A stretch of 64,000 nt of DNA, taken from positions 164,236,518-164,300,517 of the forward strand of contig CM061067.1 in NCBI GenBank assembly GCA_030762895.1, given 5' to 3'. Source of the stretch: Sophora flavescens (taxonomy: Eukaryota > Streptophyta > Magnoliopsida > Fabales > Fabaceae). A program made the position numbers and the translations under genes. A model generated the notes under the pieces. It made no database searches. It had not been told where the DNA came from and was given only the letters and a program-made list of their open reading frames with translations. Every line of letters begins with the position of its first letter. Positions within the stretch are counted from its first letter, which is position 1. Below are positions 35,814 to 45,201 of the stretch, piece by piece.

Positions 35814-35970
35814 ACTTAGCATCCAAATTTATTAAGGAGCTCAAGTCCATGATCATATTGGAAAATGAAAACAAAACATCCTAGGTTCACAACCATCATA
35901 GGATAAACAAGCTAGAAATCTTTAAACTTTCCAATCTCTTAGACTTAGCATCCAAATGTATTAAGGAGCT
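35814..35970 (+). repeat. Tandem-repeat segment of long LTR between the two gypsy elements
   Basis: Parts of two units of an approximately 130-bp repeat (GCTAGAAATCTTTAAACTTT ... CATCATAGGATAAACAA). The other units are at 25520-25666 and 41348-41545. The two elements split adjacent units. Confidence 0.8.
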
Positions 35971-37194
35971 TGATGAGCCTCTGGTTGACTGGTTTTATAA
36001 CTAATAAAAACCTTGGCTTTGTGCTAATTTTATATCATTTTCACCCAAATTAGACTTGATTGTCTTTAAGCAGCATTTTGAGTCTGTAAAGTATTTTTAA
36101 GTTAATTTAGTTGATTTAGAGTTAAATAAAACACTTATGTTATTTTCTGTTTTCAGGTTAATAAAAAGAAATAAATCTGGATCTTTCGCCCCGCGAGAAG
36201 GATGTTCGCCTCGCGAACCAGAAGGTGACTGCTCCAGAAATTGCCAACCATTCTGTCTCGCCCCGCGAAGACTTTACTCGCGTCGCGAGTAATCCAACCC
36301 TGAAGACCAAAAGTCAGCACGGTTTATGCATGTTAAAGGTCACGACTGTGGCAGTTTGGAAATTGAAGAGTTTCGCCTCGCAAATGATAAGCTCGCCTCG
36401 CGAGAATACCAAAAGTTGAAGATTCGCCTCGCGAGACAGCGTTCGCCTCGCGAGTCCGCTGATTCCAGATTCTGTATATAAGTCAGTTTTAGACAGAACT
36501 GAAAGGAGAGCTAGCTTTTAGCTAGTTAGTCAGTAGTTAGTCTTTTGTTTTCTCTTTAGTTTATTGTTTGCCTTTGTAATGGAGAACTAGTCTCCTAGAT
36601 TAATCTACTGTGATTGGTTTCCATTACCACACTTGAGGTTTTGTAATTCCTGTTATTGAATGCTTTTCTCTTTTCAATGCCATGTTATACATTTCTGTTT
36701 GTTATTTCAGGAGTGTATAGTGTTGTGTTGATTCATTTCGGTGATGTTATGTTCCTATACTTAATCGCGTTTGTTATTTCGCGTGTGTTCATTCATGTTC
36801 GTTTGTTCATGAGGGCTTAACCCCGTTTGTTATTTCGGGAATAGGAACATACATCCTTAGTAGCGATTTCGTTTGTTATTTGTTGCTACAACCGGGAGGG
36901 GATTAGAATCTGCTTAGGGCTTGGAATTTGCATGAACCAATGATAGTGGGAAACCGAGAACAGTAGGTTAATCGCTTTAGTTTATTTGTTAATCTCTTTA
37001 ACTGCTTTGTCTTTATTGCCCTGCTTTTGTTTGTTTTCTTTATTTTATTTCAATCCAAACCCCCCAAAACTGATTTTCTGTTAATAACAACAACACCTAA
37101 GAGTCATTGTGAGACGATACTCGAGTTGTCGCTTCCCTATCTTCATTATTTTGTAAACGCTCGTTCTTTTTGGCGCGTGGTGACAGCGCGACCA
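35971..37194 (+). repeat. 5' LTR of non-autonomous gypsy element
   Basis: Eight TCGCCYCGCGAR variants at 36186-36455 just upstream of TATA-like CTGTATATAAG (36472-36482), then repeated TTTGTTATTTCG words (36770-36880). Confidence 0.93.
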
Positions 37195-37198
37195 AAAA

Positions 37199-37217
37199 TT
37201 GACGCCGTTGCCGGGGA
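37199..37217 (+). promoter_or_regulatory. Primer binding site
   Basis: TTGACGCCGTTGCCGGGGA, one base different in its core from the Athila-like site at 27113. Confidence 0.85.
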
Positions 37218-37323
37218 CTCTTGTTTGTGTTATTAGCAGAAAATAAAAAAAATAAAAAACAAAAAAAACTCTTTGCTGAATTAGTTTTGTCTGTTTTGTC
37301 TGGTTGTGAATTTTAGTACTGCC

Positions 37324-38742
37324 ATGGAGAATTACATGTGTGGGTGCATGCCTAATGTTTTCTATGAACCACCACCATGCATATCTTATCCTGATTTTGC
37401 TGGTTTAAGGCACTGGTTGCCAAGGTTTAGTGGTCTTGCTGGTGAAAATCCGCAGGCGCATCTGATGGAATTCCAGGCTGTTTGTTCTATAATGTTGAGA
37501 CCTGAAGAACTAAAAGAAGATCACATCAAGATGGGAGCTTTCCGTCTCTCACTTGAAGGCACTACAAGGGATTGGTTGTATAATCTTGCGGCGAATTCCA
37601 TCTTCAGCTGGGTTGATTTGAAGAGAGTCTTCCTATTGAGCTGGGGAAACCATCCAAACCCTTCGTATGGGGACTCACAACTGATGTTACCACTGGCACC
37701 ACCCCAGAATCCTAGCCAAGTGACCACCTCTGCACCTTCCGAACCTTCACTAGAGGACCTGTTCAAACAGATGACTGCACAAATGGAAGAAATGATAAAA
37801 CAAATGGCAGAGCAAAATCAACGGATGGAGGAACAAAGTCTTGAAAACCATAAGAGGGGAGAAGTTGAATCTCAGAAGTTGTCCATTCTAATTGATCAAA
37901 TAGTCGCCAACTCGGCTGCACTGCTAACTCCACAACCCCTTGAAGAACATACAGATTCACAGATGGTTACTCTTGAAGATACTTCTGCTGATGATTTTGA
38001 TAATGTTTCTGTTGATGAACTGTGTGTTGAATCCCCTGATTCTAATGCCTGTGCTGATTGTAATGGCACTTCTTTGTGTATAGATTGTTATGCAGGTTTA
38101 TTCTTTTCAGGAAACATTGAAAATGAGGATCAGGAGGATCAGGAGGACATCTGCTTCACCGTGCTTGAGGATAATGAAGAACCTTTGGAAGTAGATGATT
38201 CAATTAAATCAAATGCATGTGTTGAGAGTGATGGGGTGGATAAACTAATTGCCGAATTTCCAGACATTCAGAATTTTACTGATTCAGTTTATTGCGATAT
38301 ATGTACTGACTCTACTAACACTAACCTTTGTGTGGTGTGTGCTGAAATTTCTGCATGTATAGCAGGTGATGAATTTGTTAGTGCAGTGAATGAAGAACGT
38401 GCAGAAAATGAAGCAGCACCAGTAACCCCAGCTAACTGTTTACCACCTCCCCCTGAGGAGCCACCAGTGATGGAGTTCAAGCCACTGGATCTTGCACCAT
38501 GGCCAGTCCAAGGGGTTGAATCCCAATTCTATTGGGAGGATTTTGTTGAGAAAGCGGTCATCTTTGACCCAAGAGGGAGTGAGAAGTCCGCCGCACTGGA
38601 AGGAGTCACCGTAACTGTCAAGCACTCACTCCCATATCAAGGCTGCAAGCTATGGAAGCATGGAATGAACCCCCGCCCTTTGGCTATCACTTGGGCCTTA
38701 TGTTACAAGCAATGGGATCCTGGTGGAACCGCCCCTCAATGA
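37324..38742 (+). CDS. Gag-like protein of non-autonomous element
   Basis: An uninterrupted 472-residue frame from ATG 37324 to TGA 38740-38742. Residues about 20-100 resemble the retrotransposon gag core of Athila-type elements (RFSGLAGENPQAHLMEF ... GTTRDWLYNLA ... WVDLKRVFL). A glutamine/methionine-rich coiled-coil-like stretch follows at about residues 145-190 (QMEEMIKQMAEQNQRMEEQS). The middle is acidic and has two paired-cysteine clusters, CADCNGTSLCIDC and CDICTDSTNTNLCVVC, instead of a CCHC knuckle. The C-terminus is proline- and tryptophan-rich. There is no protease motif. The open frame and low LTR divergence suggest it was recently under selection or simply young. Confidence 0.8.
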   Translation: MENYMCGCMPNVFYEPPPCISYPDFAGLRHWLPRFSGLAGENPQAHLMEFQAVCSIMLRPEELKEDHIKMGAFRLSLEGTTRDWLYNLAANSIFSWVDLKRVFLLSWGNHPNPSYGDSQLMLPLAPPQNPSQVTTSAPSEPSLEDLFKQMTAQMEEMIKQMAEQNQRMEEQSLENHKRGEVESQKLSILIDQIVANSAALLTPQPLEEHTDSQMVTLEDTSADDFDNVSVDELCVESPDSNACADCNGTSLCIDCYAGLFFSGNIENEDQEDQEDICFTVLEDNEEPLEVDDSIKSNACVESDGVDKLIAEFPDIQNFTDSVYCDICTDSTNTNLCVVCAEISACIAGDEFVSAVNEERAENEAAPVTPANCLPPPPEEPPVMEFKPLDLAPWPVQGVESQFYWEDFVEKAVIFDPRGSEKSAALEGVTVTVKHSLPYQGCKLWKHGMNPRPLAITWALCYKQWDPGGTAPQ

Positions 38743-40125
38743 GTTTTTCTGAACCTTGCTCTTTTAATTTTCTTTTCCTTGCTTTATTTCTGTTTTGTTT
38801 TCAATAAAGCTCCTGAATAATTTGAGAAGCTCAGGAGTTGTGTTGAGTCTTGTGTTGGCAAGTTTATTGGATTTGATTAATTTTTGCATAGATTGATTGC
38901 ATGTTATGTGTTGACTGTTTCCCCCCTAGGATTTGAAATTTTTTTGAAAATTTGATCCCCATATGATTGGAAACTGAACTTTGAGATTTTGTTATGATGG
39001 CGTGATTTATGATAAGTTTGGGGTGATAGGGAAGCACACACTAGGGATAGAATCTCTGTCAAACAATTTGCAAAAATGTCCAGGTGAGGTTTTGAGCCTC
39101 CAACATGTTTTTGACTGTGAGAATCACTTTTTAAGTTGCACTTTCCTGAATTTGCTTGAATCTCTTTTTGGTTTGCATGTTTATGTGTTTGCTTCAAATA
39201 ATTTAGGCATTTTCTTTGTAAATAGCTACTTAGCCTAAAATAACCATCCTAATGCATGTTCCCTAGTTAGCCCCTTTGAGCCTGATTAGCCTGTTAATTC
39301 TTGGCAACCTTATGTTATAAGTAAACATCTGAAAAACCATGTTAACCCGATCTTAGGATTAGGAGAGCATGGAATCTTAGAAAGAGAATGGGTGCAAGAA
39401 ACTAAGTTTGGGGTGGCTACAAGGTGTGATATGTGTTATTTGGGATTGAAAAAAGAAAAAAAAAAGAAAAAAAATGTAAAAGAACAAAAATGTCAAAAAG
39501 AAAAAAATATATATCAAGAAGAAAAAGGCTGTAGTCACCCAAGGCAAAAAGATGAATGAAGAAAGGGACTTGAGTGGAAATTCAAAAGTGTAAAAAAGTG
39601 TTCATGCTCTCTTAGTTCCTAGGGACTTCAGCCTAGTTCCTTTGTATATCCTACCCTTAGCCAGGCCCCATTACAACCCATAAAAGACCTTTTGATGTTG
39701 CTTGTATGTTTTCTGTGGGAATCATTTGGAGATGAAAATCAAATTTATGGGAAGTGCTCTTAAAAGTGAAAATTGAGTGAATTGTTGAAAGCCTAGACAC
39801 AAACTGAGCGAATGAGTGAACACAAATCTCCCTTGTGAGGAAGGCAGTTGTTTGAACTTGGTGATCTCCCTTGTATGTGTAACTTGGATCCCCTGCTTAG
39901 ATTAATGATTGTTTGAATGATGAAATTCTCAATTGTTTAGAATAAATGATTGTGGGGATTACTTTGTTTGAAAAGGGGGGAACATTGAAGAAAAACTGTT
40001 TTAATGAATTGCTTGAAATTTGTGCAAAGTTGATTCAATTCTTGAGCTTGCCATGTCTTGAGTCTTTTTAAGTTTTTAAGTTTTAGTTTGCTTGGGGACA
40101 AGCAAAGTTTAAATTTGGGGTATTT
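38743..40125 (+). other. Non-coding 3' section with polypurine tract
   Basis: No frame of note. A-rich tract at 39450-39530; repeated AAGTTTGGGGT words. TTTAAATTTGGGGTATTT directly precedes the 3' LTR and is the likely polypurine tract. Confidence 0.65.
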
Positions 40126-41347
40126 TGATGAGCCTCTGGTTGACTGGTTTTATAACTAATAAAAACCTTGGCTTTGTGCTAATTTTATATCATTTTCACC
40201 CAAATTAGACTTGATTGTCTTTAAGCAGCATTTTGAGTCTGTAAAGTATTTTTAAGTTAATTTAGTTGATTTAGAGTTAAATAAAACACATGTTATTTTC
40301 TGTTTTCAGGTTAATAAAAAGAAATAAATCTGGATCTTTCGCCCCGCCAGAAGGATGTTCGCCTCGCGAACCAGAAGGTGACTGCTCCAGAAATTGCCAA
40401 CCATTCTGTCTCGCCCCGCGAAGACTTGACTCGCGTCGCGAGTAATCCAACCCTGAAGACCAAAAGTCAGCACGGTTTATGCATGTTAAAGGTCACGGCT
40501 GTGGCAGTTTGGAAATTGAAGAGTTTCGCCTCGCGAATGATAAGCTCGCCTCGCGAGAATACCAAAAGTTGAAGATTCGCCTCGCGAGACAGCGTTCGCC
40601 TCGCGAGTCCGCTGATTCCAGATTCTGTATATAAGTCAGTTTTAGACAGAACTGAAAGGAGAGCTAGCTTTTAGCTAGTTAGTCAGTAGTTAGTCTTTTG
40701 TTTTCTCTTTAGTTTATTGTTTGCCTTTGTAATGGAGAACTAGTCTCCTAGATTAATCTACTGTGATTGGTTTCCATTACCACACTTGAGGTTTTGTAAT
40801 TCCTGTTATTGAATGCTTTTCTCTTTTCAATGCCATGTTATACATTTCTGTTTGTTATTTCAGGAGTGTATAGTGTTGTGTTGATTCATTTCGGTGATGT
40901 TATGTTCCTATACTTAATCGCTTTTGTTATTTCGCGTGTGTTCATTCATGTTCGTTTGTTCATGAGGGCTTAACCCCGTTTGTTATTTCGGGAATAGGAA
41001 CATACATCCGTAGTAGCGATTTCGTTTGTTATTTGTTGCTACAACCGGGAGGGGATTAGAATCTGCTTAGGGCTTGGAATTTACATGAACCAATGATAGT
41101 GGGAAACCGAGAACAGTAGGTTAATCGCTTTAGTTTATTTGTTAATCTCTATAACTGCTTTGTCTTTATTGCTCTGCTTTTGTTTGTTTTCTTTATTTTA
41201 TTTCAATCCAAACCCCCCAAAACTGATTTTCTGTTAATAACAACAACACCTAAGAGTCCTTGTGAGACGATACTCGAGTTGTCGCTTCCCTATCTACATT
41301 ATTTTGTAAACGCTCGTTCTTTTTGACGCGTGGCGATAGCGCGACCA
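40126..41347 (+). repeat. 3' LTR of non-autonomous gypsy element
   Basis: Near-identical to the 5' LTR; differences include loss of TT near 40290 and a C for G in the first TCGCCCCGCGAG motif. Confidence 0.93.
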
Positions 41348-41545
41348 GAGCTCATGTCCATGATCATATTTGAAAATGAAAACAAAACATCCTAGGTTCA
41401 CAACCATCATAGGATAAACAAGCTAGAAATCTTTAAACTTTACAATCTCTTAGACTTAGCATCCAAATGTATTAAGGAGCTCAAGTCCATGATAATATTG
41501 GAAAATGAAAACAAAACATCCTAGGCCATTAAGGGGTAGATTCGG
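41348..41545 (+). repeat. Remaining tandem-repeat units of long LTR
   Basis: One interrupted and one full unit of the roughly 130-bp repeat, after which LTR sequence continues to 42236 without further structure. Confidence 0.8.
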
Positions 41546-42241
41546 CCATCATTGGAAAAGGGAGTTAGAAATTTTTGTTTTACACAAACTCTTAGTATGA
41601 TAAAATACAAGTAAATAGAAGACTATAGAATTTGGTTTCAACTCAAAAGGAGTTTTCTACCATTTTAGTGAGATTTCGGAAGTTTAAAGCACATAAAGGA
41701 TACATAAAGTAAACTATGAAATAAAAGAAGAAACTTGTAAAAATATTTACATAAGAGTATTACCCTTAGGGTTAGGAGGAACTTTGATGAAGAACTTGAA
41801 GTAAAAAGACAAGTAAAAATGAAAGCTTTAAATGTTTGAAGTTAGAAGAGAAATGAAGAAGTAAGAAAGTGATGAAGTGAAGAAATGAAATGGGTATTTA
41901 AAAATATTATATTTTAAAATAAATATTATATTTTATTTCTGAACTCAAATTTTCAAAAATTTCCAATATCCTGCAAAACATCATAAAAACACTAACTATT
42001 TCGTTCACGGTTCAAAATTAGGTTTTCTGCACAGTAAACTCGTACCGGCAATGAAAACGCAGACCGGCTTCCGTCTGAATTTTCAACCGAAAATTTTACC
42101 ATGACTTCATATAATATAACTACATAAGAAAATGATTTTAGTTTAATTAAAATCATCCATTGAGTTTAATCTAAAATAAACACATTTAAATATGTATTTA
42201 CTGCTACAGAAAGCATAGGAAAAACAGGGTGTTACCCTTCC

Positions 42242-43767
42242 GGCTGTTGCATGTAGATAGTATCCTCTAGATTCCCATGTAGAAAAGTTGTCTTGACATC
42301 CAATTGTTCCAACTCAAGATCATATTGATTGACAATTGACATCAAAAATATTATAGAACAATGTTTTACCACAGGTGAGAAGATCTCATTGTAGTCAATC
42401 CCCTCCACTTGTGTAAAACCCTTCGCCACAAGCCTTGCCTTGTTCCTTGTCTTCTCAACTCCCGGAATACCTTCAATTTTCTTGAAGATCCACTTGCATC
42501 CCACTACCCTCTTCTTCTTGGGTAGATCCATAAGTGTCCAGGTTTGATTCTTGTTCAAAGATTCAATTTCCTCATTGATTGCTTGCAACCAATTTTGACA
42601 TTCCTTGCTTTCCATAGCCTCTTTGAAGTTCCTTGGTTCTTAGTCTTGAATCTCCTCAGCCACATTAAGTGCATAACATATAAGGTCCGCATACCCAAAT
42701 CTCCTAGGAGGTACAATATTTCTCCTAGTCCTATCTCTGGTCAACTGATAGTAAGATTCCGCTGGTGGTTGTTGATTTACAACCTCTGCTGGTTGAGGAC
42801 TCTCATCTCTAGTAGCACATGTAGGAGACTCCACCTCAAACTGAGTATTCCCCTTTGCCATATCTAAGTTGCTTTATTCTAGGTTTCTGCACATCATAGT
42901 CATTCTAGTCTCATCAAATGTGACATATCTACTAATTAAGCACCTTGATTCCCCAGGTTCTAATCTCCACAGCTTGTAGCCCTTCACACCCTCTGGATAG
43001 CCAATGAAAACATATTTCACTGCACGAGCATCAAGTTTGTCTTGCCTAACATGAGCAAACGCTAGAGCCCTGAATATCCTCAAGTTAGAGTAGTCCACCG
43101 GTTTATCACTCCACACTTACATAGGTGTCTTGAAGTCTATAGCTGACGATGGACATCTGACAATCAAATACACTACTGTACTTGCAGCTTCTCCCCAGAA
43201 GCTCTTGGGCAGCCCAGCTCCCAAAAGCATGCATCTCACACACTCCAGAATAGTCTTATTCATCCTTTTGGCTTGTCCATTCTGATGAGGTGTCCGTGCT
43301 ATAGTTTTATGCCTTTTAATGCTATGTTTCCTGAAAAACTCATTAAACTGCTCTGAAACAAACTCCAGGCCATTGTCGGTCCTTAAAACTTTCAGTTTAG
43401 TTCCCAACTGATTTTCTGCAAGAGTGTGTCATTCCTTAAACTTTTCAAATGTTTCAGATTTATTTTTCAAAATATAAATCCACACACTTCTAGAAAAGTC
43501 ATCAATAATGGTGAGAAAATAGGAACCCACTCCATGAGTTTTCACTCTTGAAGGACCCCAAAGATCCGAGTGAACATACTCAAAAGGTCTACTAGAAACA
43601 TGCATACCCGAACCGAATTTCACTTTATGTGATTTACCTAGTTTGCAATGATCACAAAATTCCAGCTTATCCAATTTATCACCATTTAGCAAGTTTTGTT
43701 TACTTAGCTCAACTAAACATTTTGTTAAGTCTATAAAATGTCTGATGTGCATTTCCCTAAGTTTTAA
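42242..43767 (-). pseudogene. Copia element 1: integrase and reverse transcriptase N-part
   Basis: Upstream half of the split copia polyprotein, reading from 43752 leftward: CDHCKLGKSHKVKF and IDDFSRSVWIY (first integrase Asp), RTDNGLEFVSEQF (second Asp), then NGQAKRMNKT, where the family has a catalytic Glu in place of this Lys. Next come the integrase C-part (VFIGYPEGVKGYKLW) and the reverse transcriptase start (NKARLVAKGFTQVEGIDYNE, LDVKTTFLHGNLEDTIYMQQ). Stops or shifts at about 43427, 43116, 42870 and 42638 break it. Gag, protease and the 5' LTR are missing; the sequence stops where copia element 2 begins. Confidence 0.9.
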
Positions 43768-45130
43768 TGAGAACTAAATATTGATTAATGATTTAATTAA
43801 CCTTCATATTGGTTGCTAACATGTCTATCTAGTGTGCAGATTAAATCAGTAAGAATCACCTGTCCGCTCATATAAGTGACTACCTGTTTGGATAAGTCAA
43901 CCTATCTGCTAACTAGGATTATTGACCTCTTTCAAGATACGCTTTCAACCTGTCTCTCAACGAGATCCTACACTCGTCTGAAGTTCCTCGTTGAAGAACC
44001 AAGGACCTAACAAGCTTTTGTTGGCTGTCCCATCAGAAAGAGACTTGAAGCCTTCTCTCCTACTCAGTCTCACGCTTATCAAGAAAAGTCAGAAGTTACT
44101 CTCTTAAGCAATCTCGGTTATCAGAACCAAAGACCAGTTTTAGAATGCTTCCAACGTGCTTTATTCCTTAGTACCTCTGGTCCTTACACGAAAAAGGGGA
44201 TTGTACTCAACAAAGTACAAAACGCTCTCTGCAAAACTCTGATATGACTGATTCACCATAAATAAAGCCATGATCCTTCAAGTTAGAGTACAACCAACAT
44301 TCCTATTGCATTAATGGCTGCCCAAAACGACTCTATTAAATTTAATGAAGTTCTGCTTGAAGCCAACATCTGAGGGAATGTCTCTAACGGATCTTAAATG
44401 CTTGAAAACTATAAATACAGAAGTCATTGAAGATGAAGATATACAAAACACATATAGCATTAAAGAGTCATTACTCTGCGCATTAATATCTTCATTCTTT
44501 CATTCTATATTCTTCAATCATTTGAAGTTATTACGCAGACTTTCCTAAGCTTTACATTTAAATCACTCTAAGTGTTAGTGAAAGATTTGTCTGTCTGAAG
44601 TTGTATTTACTTCAAACCAAATTTCTCAAACAAATCTGTCTTGGAGCCTGAAAAGGCTAAGTGTGCAAAGAATACTTGTCTTTGAGCCTGAAGAGGCAAA
44701 GTGTGCAAAAAATACTTGTCTTTGAGCCTGAATAGGCTAGGTGGGCAAAGAATAGTTGTCTTGGAGCCTGAAGAGACTAGGTGTGCAAATAATACTTGGA
44801 GTCTGTAACCTGATCAGTTATCGTGGATAAATCTTGGTGCTGCCAAGGACTGGACGTAGCTCTTTGCTTTGAAGAGTGAACCAGGATAAATAATTGTATC
44901 AATCTCTCTTTCCTTATAAACTCTTTAGTTGCTTTAGTTTTCTTATCCGTTTATCAAGTGGTGTGTTTGTCTAAGTCACTATTAAAATTTCATCAGACAG
45001 GTCACATGTCTGTCCTGTATCTTTCCACTCGTATGAACGATGCTTCTGTATGTGAAAAGTTATCAATTATGTTTAAATTCTGATAAACACAATTCAACTT
45101 CCCTTCTTGTGTTTATATTTGTCTATTTTA
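43768..45130 (+). repeat. 5' LTR of copia element 2
   Basis: About 1.36 kb between the end of copia 1 and the primer site. TATA box CTATAAATACAG (44409-44420). The left boundary (TGAGAACTAAAT at 43768) is a best guess. The element's 3' LTR is absent. Confidence 0.6.
44639..44798 (+). repeat. Four 40-bp tandem repeats in copia LTR
   Basis: Units start TCTTGGAGCCTGAAGAGGC and end GTGCAAAGAATACTTG, at 44639, 44679, 44719 and 44759, each exactly 40 bp with 2-6 differences. They lie downstream of the TATA box, so they would be transcribed. Confidence 0.92.
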
Positions 45131-45132
45131 GT

Positions 45133-45144
45133 TGGTATCAGAGC
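45133..45144 (+). promoter_or_regulatory. Primer binding site of copia element 2
   Basis: TGGTATCAGAGC, complementary to the 3' end of initiator methionine tRNA, standard for plant copia elements. Confidence 0.9.
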
Positions 45145-45201
45145 TTAGCCTCTAGGTTGAGCATCTAACAGTGTAGAGGTAAAAGGTCCTGAAGAATAGA
45201 C

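Larger units (their letters stand above)
35971..41347 (+). mobile_element. Young non-autonomous gypsy-type LTR element
   Basis: A 5377-bp element with LTRs 35971-37194 (1224 bp) and 40126-41347 (1222 bp), TGATGAGCC...GCGCGACCA, flanked by a perfect duplication GAGCT (35966-35970 and 41348-41352). I count 14 substitutions and one 2-bp indel between LTRs (about 1.1%). It has a primer site and a polypurine tract but only a gag-like frame and no protease, reverse transcriptase or integrase, so it must borrow these, plausibly from Athila-like relatives. Confidence 0.93.
23082..42236. mobile_element. Long LTR insertion (solo LTR), itself nested
   Basis: Begins TGTAACACCC and ends GGGTGTTACC (last base changed from the expected A), flanked by the 5-bp duplication CTTCC (23077-23081 and 42237-42241), inside the copia reverse transcriptase codons between QQPE and AFAKEE. 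Without the two elements inserted in it, it measures about 3.6 kb. It has no primer site, polypurine tract or pol of its own, so a solo LTR from intra-element recombination is the simplest reading. It is homologous to 2740-6830. Confidence 0.85.

Noticed and set aside
23082..42236. One giant autonomous retrotransposon
   Set aside because: The coding parts belong to two inner elements with their own LTRs, primer sites and target duplication; the outer sequence has no primer site or pol.
44639..44798. CRISPR-like array
   Set aside because: Units are contiguous 40-bp repeats without spacers, in a plant retrotransposon LTR.
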